Source: Alkalihalophilus pseudofirmus OF4 (GTDB lineage: Bacteria > Bacillota > Bacilli > Bacillales > Bacillaceae_D). Taken from it: 64,000 bases of DNA. The stretch lies in contig NC_013791.2 of NCBI RefSeq assembly GCF_000005825.2, positions 1,302,001 to 1,366,000 on the forward strand. The letters are read 5' to 3'. The position numbers and the translations under genes are program-made. Below, in pieces: positions 61,387-64,000 of this stretch (the first letter of the stretch is position 1; the number at the start of each line of letters is the position of its first letter). The notes below the pieces were generated by a model. That model saw nothing but the letters and a program-made list of their open reading frames with translations. It was not told where the DNA came from and searched no databases.

Positions 61387-61582
61387 GATATCCCTCTTCT
61401 CTTTTTGTAAACGTTTTCATAATGAACGAAAAAAATAGCACACGTAATGGATGCCCCTCATTATTACTATACTAAAAAAGAGCAAGTTTAAAAAGAAGAA
61501 AAAATCTATCATTTTATCTGCAGGCATAGATTGCAGCTTGTCTTCATAGAGTAGAGTAAGAGTGTACAGAGGAGGGATGCGG

Positions 61583-62221
61583 ATGTTTAAGTATGGGGTA
61601 AGAGATATGATCTCATTTCACATCCAAGAAAATAGATCGATTTATTTATTCATAACTGTATTATTTTTAATCGGAATTATTTTTGGTGCCATCGTCGTTA
61701 ATAGCTTGAGTTTGACACAAAAGCATGACTTATATATGTATTTGGGGCAATTTTTTGGACAGGTATCAGAGGGGAACCTAGCACAATCATCTGCTATTTT
61801 CAGTCAAAGCTTCGCTCATTATGCTAAATACTTTGGACTCATGTGGCTGCTTGGACTCTCAGTAATCGGGCTGCCGGTTATACTAATATTGTTATTTTTA
61901 AAGGGAGTCGTTGTTGGGTTTACGGTCGGCTTTCTTGTCAATCAAATGGGAATGTCAGGCTTTCTTCTTTCCTTTGTAGCAATCATGCCCCAAAATTTTA
62001 TCCTTGTACCAGCTTTCTTAATAGCAGGTACCGCAAGTGTAGCTTTTTGTTTGAAAATGATCCGTCATCAATTTTTAAAAAAATCAAGTACGCCTTTCTT
62101 TCCGATTTTCATTAAGTATTCTGCATTAATACTATGTGTGGGGGCAGCGCTTGCTGCAGCGTCTGCTGTAGAGGCATATCTTTCACCTTTATTAATGAGG
62201 TTTGTACTAACTACTTTTTAA
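61583..62221 (+). CDS. spoIIM: Stage II sporulation protein M
   Basis: The 212-residue membrane protein has about five helices, including one following SIYLFITVLF and one at GFLLSFVAIMPQNFI. It is a subunit of the DMP machine (SpoIID-M-P) that drives engulfment. Synteny with fur, yqzK and xerD downstream supports SpoIIM. The ATG at 61583 is 6 nt after AGGAGGG; the ATG at 61577 abuts that site and GTG 61562 precedes it. The stop codon is inside an AT-rich palindrome. Confidence 0.92.
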   Translation: MFKYGVRDMISFHIQENRSIYLFITVLFLIGIIFGAIVVNSLSLTQKHDLYMYLGQFFGQVSEGNLAQSSAIFSQSFAHYAKYFGLMWLLGLSVIGLPVILILLFLKGVVVGFTVGFLVNQMGMSGFLLSFVAIMPQNFILVPAFLIAGTASVAFCLKMIRHQFLKKSSTPFFPIFIKYSALILCVGAALAAASAVEAYLSPLLMRFVLTTF

Positions 62222-62235
62222 TAATTATTATTAAA
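62217..62235. promoter_or_regulatory. Fur/PerR-type box candidate overlapping the spoIIM stop
   Basis: A perfect 19-nt palindrome with core TAATAAT-T-ATTATTA. It agrees with the 7-1-7 Fur/PerR consensus (T-x-ATAAT-N-ATTAT-x-A) except at the second symmetric position. AT-richness weakens the call. Confidence 0.4.
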
Positions 62236-62259
62236 TAAGAGTGTGTGATTAACTTTAAA

Positions 62260-62274
62260 TAATAATCATTATTG
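62260..62274. promoter_or_regulatory. Fur/PerR-type box upstream of fur
   Basis: TAATAAT-C-ATTATTG, a 7-1-7 inverted repeat, ends just before the -35 box of the fur promoter. In B. subtilis fur is under PerR control. Confidence 0.6.
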
Positions 62275-62275
62275 A

Positions 62276-62304
62276 TTGACGCTATTTTTTTAGATGATTA
62301 TAAT
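62276..62304 (+). promoter_or_regulatory. Sigma-A promoter of fur
   Basis: TTGACG (62276-62281), 17 nt, TATAAT (62299-62304). Confidence 0.8.
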
Positions 62305-62341
62305 GATAGGAGGTTAAAGGCTTGGGAGGGACACACATACA

Positions 62342-62842
62342 ATGGAGAAAAGACTAGAAAGAATTAAAAAGCATTTGCACTCACAAAGCTATAAATTAAC
62401 ACCGCAGCGTGAAGCAACCGTTCGTGTGTTACTTGAGCATGAAGAGGATCACTTGAGTGCAGAAGATGTATACCTCCTTGTCAAAGATAAAGCACCGGAA
62501 ATTGGACTAGCTACGGTATACCGCACGCTAGAATTACTAGCTGAACTTAAAATTGTTGATAAAATTAATTTTGGTGATGGCGTATCGAGATTTGATCTCA
62601 GACAAGAAGGAGCCGCTCACTTTCACCATCATTTAGTATGTATAGAATGTGGTGCAGTAGACGAAATTCAAGAAGATTTACTTGGTGATGTGGAAGAGAT
62701 CGTTGAGCGTGATTGGAACTTTAAAATTAAAGATCATCGTTTGACTTTCCATGGAATTTGTTATCGCTGTAACGATAAAGACGAAACAAGTGAAAATGAA
62801 ACTTCTAATGAACCTTCTAATGAAGAATCAAATAACGAATAA
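62342..62842 (+). CDS. fur: Ferric uptake regulator Fur
   Basis: The 166-residue metalloregulator closely follows B. subtilis Fur (YqkL): YKLTPQREATVRVLLE, then LATVYRTLELL in the winged helix, the sensor-site AHFHHHLVC and structural CxxC pairs (CIECG and CYRC). It represses iron-uptake genes with Fe2+ as cofactor. The C-terminal 20 residues are an acidic Asn/Ser/Glu tail (ETSNEPSNEE), longer than in B. subtilis. Order spoIIM-fur-yqzK-xerD is conserved. A Fur-family box and a good promoter lie upstream, suggesting autoregulation or PerR control. Confidence 0.96.
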   Translation: MEKRLERIKKHLHSQSYKLTPQREATVRVLLEHEEDHLSAEDVYLLVKDKAPEIGLATVYRTLELLAELKIVDKINFGDGVSRFDLRQEGAAHFHHHLVCIECGAVDEIQEDLLGDVEEIVERDWNFKIKDHRLTFHGICYRCNDKDETSENETSNEPSNEESNNE

Positions 62843-62844
62843 CT

Positions 62845-62879
62845 AAAGTGCCGTTCACGAGGTGAATGGGCACTTTTTA
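62845..62879 (+). terminator. Terminator after fur
   Basis: Stem AAAGTGCC / GGCACTTT extended by GTTCAC/GTGAAT, followed by TTTTT. Confidence 0.85.
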
Positions 62880-63022
62880 TATTGTGCAGACACTTAATAC
62901 AGGAACCTAATGCAAGCACCTAATCACTCGTTTGTTAAGACAGGTATAATCCTCACACTTTTTGGCATAGCTTGATAGTAACAGCTAATCCAAAATGGAT
63001 TTAACTTTATCGAGGTGAGGAT

Positions 63023-63253
63023 ATGAAACAGTGGTTTTTGCTCGTTTTACAAAGTATTAAAGTTTTTCTGCTATTTATAGGATGCACAGTTCTCTTTTAT
63101 TATGGTATCCTATGGGTGAGTGCTGAGTATGAAAGCTATCATCGATATGATGAACCAAAAGGAAAAGCGGTCAAAGTGATGAGTTATGAATCAAATGAGA
63201 TAGAGATGACATGGGTCGATCGTTTAATGATGTACTATCATTTTGGTGAATAG
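63023..63253 (+). CDS. yqzK: YqzK-like protein (DUF4227)
   Basis: The 76-residue protein has one membrane helix (about residues 9-31) and a polar C-terminal part ending TWVDRLMMYYHFGE. It lies exactly where B. subtilis has yqzK, between fur and xerD, and matches DUF4227 in size and layout. Function is unknown. ATG follows ATCGAGGTGAGGAT. Confidence 0.85.
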   Translation: MKQWFLLVLQSIKVFLLFIGCTVLFYYGILWVSAEYESYHRYDEPKGKAVKVMSYESNEIEMTWVDRLMMYYHFGE

Positions 63254-63335
63254 TTTCTTAGTTTTGATTGACTTATTTGTGGTTCTCATTTTATAGACAA
63301 TTCATCAAGGGCTTTAAATAAAGGAGAGGGTGTAT

Positions 63336-64000
63336 ATGCAAAAAGATGTAAGCGAATTCCTGCACTACATCCAGATTGAGAGAGGCCTTGCTGAGAATAC
63401 GATTCAATCGTATCGCCGTGACCTGTTAAATTATGCGAAATTTTTACAGAACGTCATTGATATTCAAACGTTTAAGGATGTTACACGTCACATGATTGTA
63501 GATTACCTTTTCTTCTTAAAGGAGCAGGGACGAGCTGAAGCGACGATTGCCAGAACGATAGCGTCGATTCGTGCTTTTCATCAATTTTTGCTTAGAGAAA
63601 AATTAAGTGAGCAAGATCCTTCTGTTCACCTTGACATACCTAAAGCTTCAAAGCGCCTGCCAAAAGTGTTATCATTGGAAGAGGTAGAAGCGTTGTTAAC
63701 GATTTCTGGACAAGATCATTTATCTATTCGCAACCGTGCAATGATGGAGACATTATATGCAACAGGCATGCGCGTCTCAGAATTGATTAATCTAAAGTTA
63801 ACAGATACCCATCTATCAATGGGATTTGTGCGATGTATAGGAAAAGGGAATAAAGAAAGAATCATTCCTTTAGGTCAGCAAGCAACGAAAGCGCTTCAAC
63901 TCTATTTAGAGCAAGCAAGGTCTACTATGCTGAAAAAGAATAGACATGAATATGTTTTTGTAAATCACTACGGGAGACCGCTGACAAGACAGGGGTTCTG
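63336..64000 (+). CDS. xerD: Tyrosine recombinase XerD (partial, cut by window end)
   Basis: The open frame runs from ATG 63336 (after AAAGGAGAGGGTGTAT) to the window edge, giving about 221 residues of a usual 295. The N-terminal SAM-like domain (EFLHYIQIERGLAENTI) and the first part of the catalytic domain, with the Arg in YATGMRVSELINL and the Lys in GKGNKERIIPL, are present. The remaining HxxR, His and Tyr lie beyond the window. XerD with XerC resolves chromosome dimers at dif; the context (fur-yqzK-xerD) matches ripX of B. subtilis. Confidence 0.94.
   Translation, partial: MQKDVSEFLHYIQIERGLAENTIQSYRRDLLNYAKFLQNVIDIQTFKDVTRHMIVDYLFFLKEQGRAEATIARTIASIRAFHQFLLREKLSEQDPSVHLDIPKASKRLPKVLSLEEVEALLTISGQDHLSIRNRAMMETLYATGMRVSELINLKLTDTHLSMGFVRCIGKGNKERIIPLGQQATKALQLYLEQARSTMLKKNRHEYVFVNHYGRPLTRQGF

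Overview
The window looks like a chromosomal segment of an alkaliphilic, endospore-forming, pigmented member of the Bacillaceae (Bacillus sensu lato, Alkalihalobacillus-like). The grounds are a NaChBac-type voltage-gated sodium channel, the sporulation genes spoIIM, mciZ and a yjcZ-type micropeptide, a C30 carotenoid cluster, Bacillus-type riboswitches (proline T-box, guanine, two SAM), and a right end whose order (nudF/mciZ, spoIIM, fur, yqzK, xerD) follows Bacillus subtilis. No rRNA, tRNA, CRISPR array, prophage or insertion sequence was seen. The name of the organism is inference.

Layout. 0-3 kb: 3' end of an aspartate kinase, the sodium channel, a flavin oxidoreductase, then a ~650-bp intergenic repeat element. 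3-7 kb: proBAC on the minus strand behind a proline T-box. 7-15 kb: dehydrogenase, asnO, a TetR/YhgE-Pip pair with matching operators, a DUF3231 protein, and a peroxiredoxin-like gene with an in-frame TGA at its catalytic Cys. 15-25 kb: a signalling/polysaccharide block (HPt-REC-GGDEF-REC, HEAT-repeat protein, GT2 synthase, CheY-like REC, hybrid kinase), a second repeat element and a chemoreceptor. 25-33 kb: carotenoid synthesis as two convergent operons. 33-38 kb: two dehydrogenases, yycC-like, guanine-riboswitch xpt-permease, an oligopeptide-binding protein fragment and a yjcZ peptide. 38-41 kb: PTS IIA behind a RAT antiterminator, a LicT/SacT-type antiterminator and fructokinase. 41-48 kb: a CC/Se-motif protein, an unknown protein and cstA; ycgQ/ycgR-type permease pair; yebE; a COG0523 GTPase behind a Zur-like box. 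48-54 kb: methionine salvage as divergent mtnKA and mtnWXBD, each with its own SAM riboswitch. 54-64 kb: flavoprotein, transporter, uppP, thioredoxin-like, DUF3866, mciZ, nudF, methionine gamma-lyase, spoIIM, fur, yqzK and the start of xerD.

The most striking observation is at 14435-15004 (minus strand). A strong Shine-Dalgarno and an ATG open a peroxiredoxin-like frame that is intact except for one TGA, exactly where the family carries its catalytic Cys (RHLG-TGA-P). A perfect 7-bp hairpin with an AGGU loop follows at the spacing expected of a bacterial SECIS. This is a candidate selenoprotein, or else a nonsense mutation at the catalytic codon. Other inferences worth testing are 11-bp-phased TGTACA boxes at both carotenoid promoters (like CarH/LitR photoreceptor operators), paired 25-bp operators around the TetR gene, and a Zur-like palindrome before the COG0523 GTPase.
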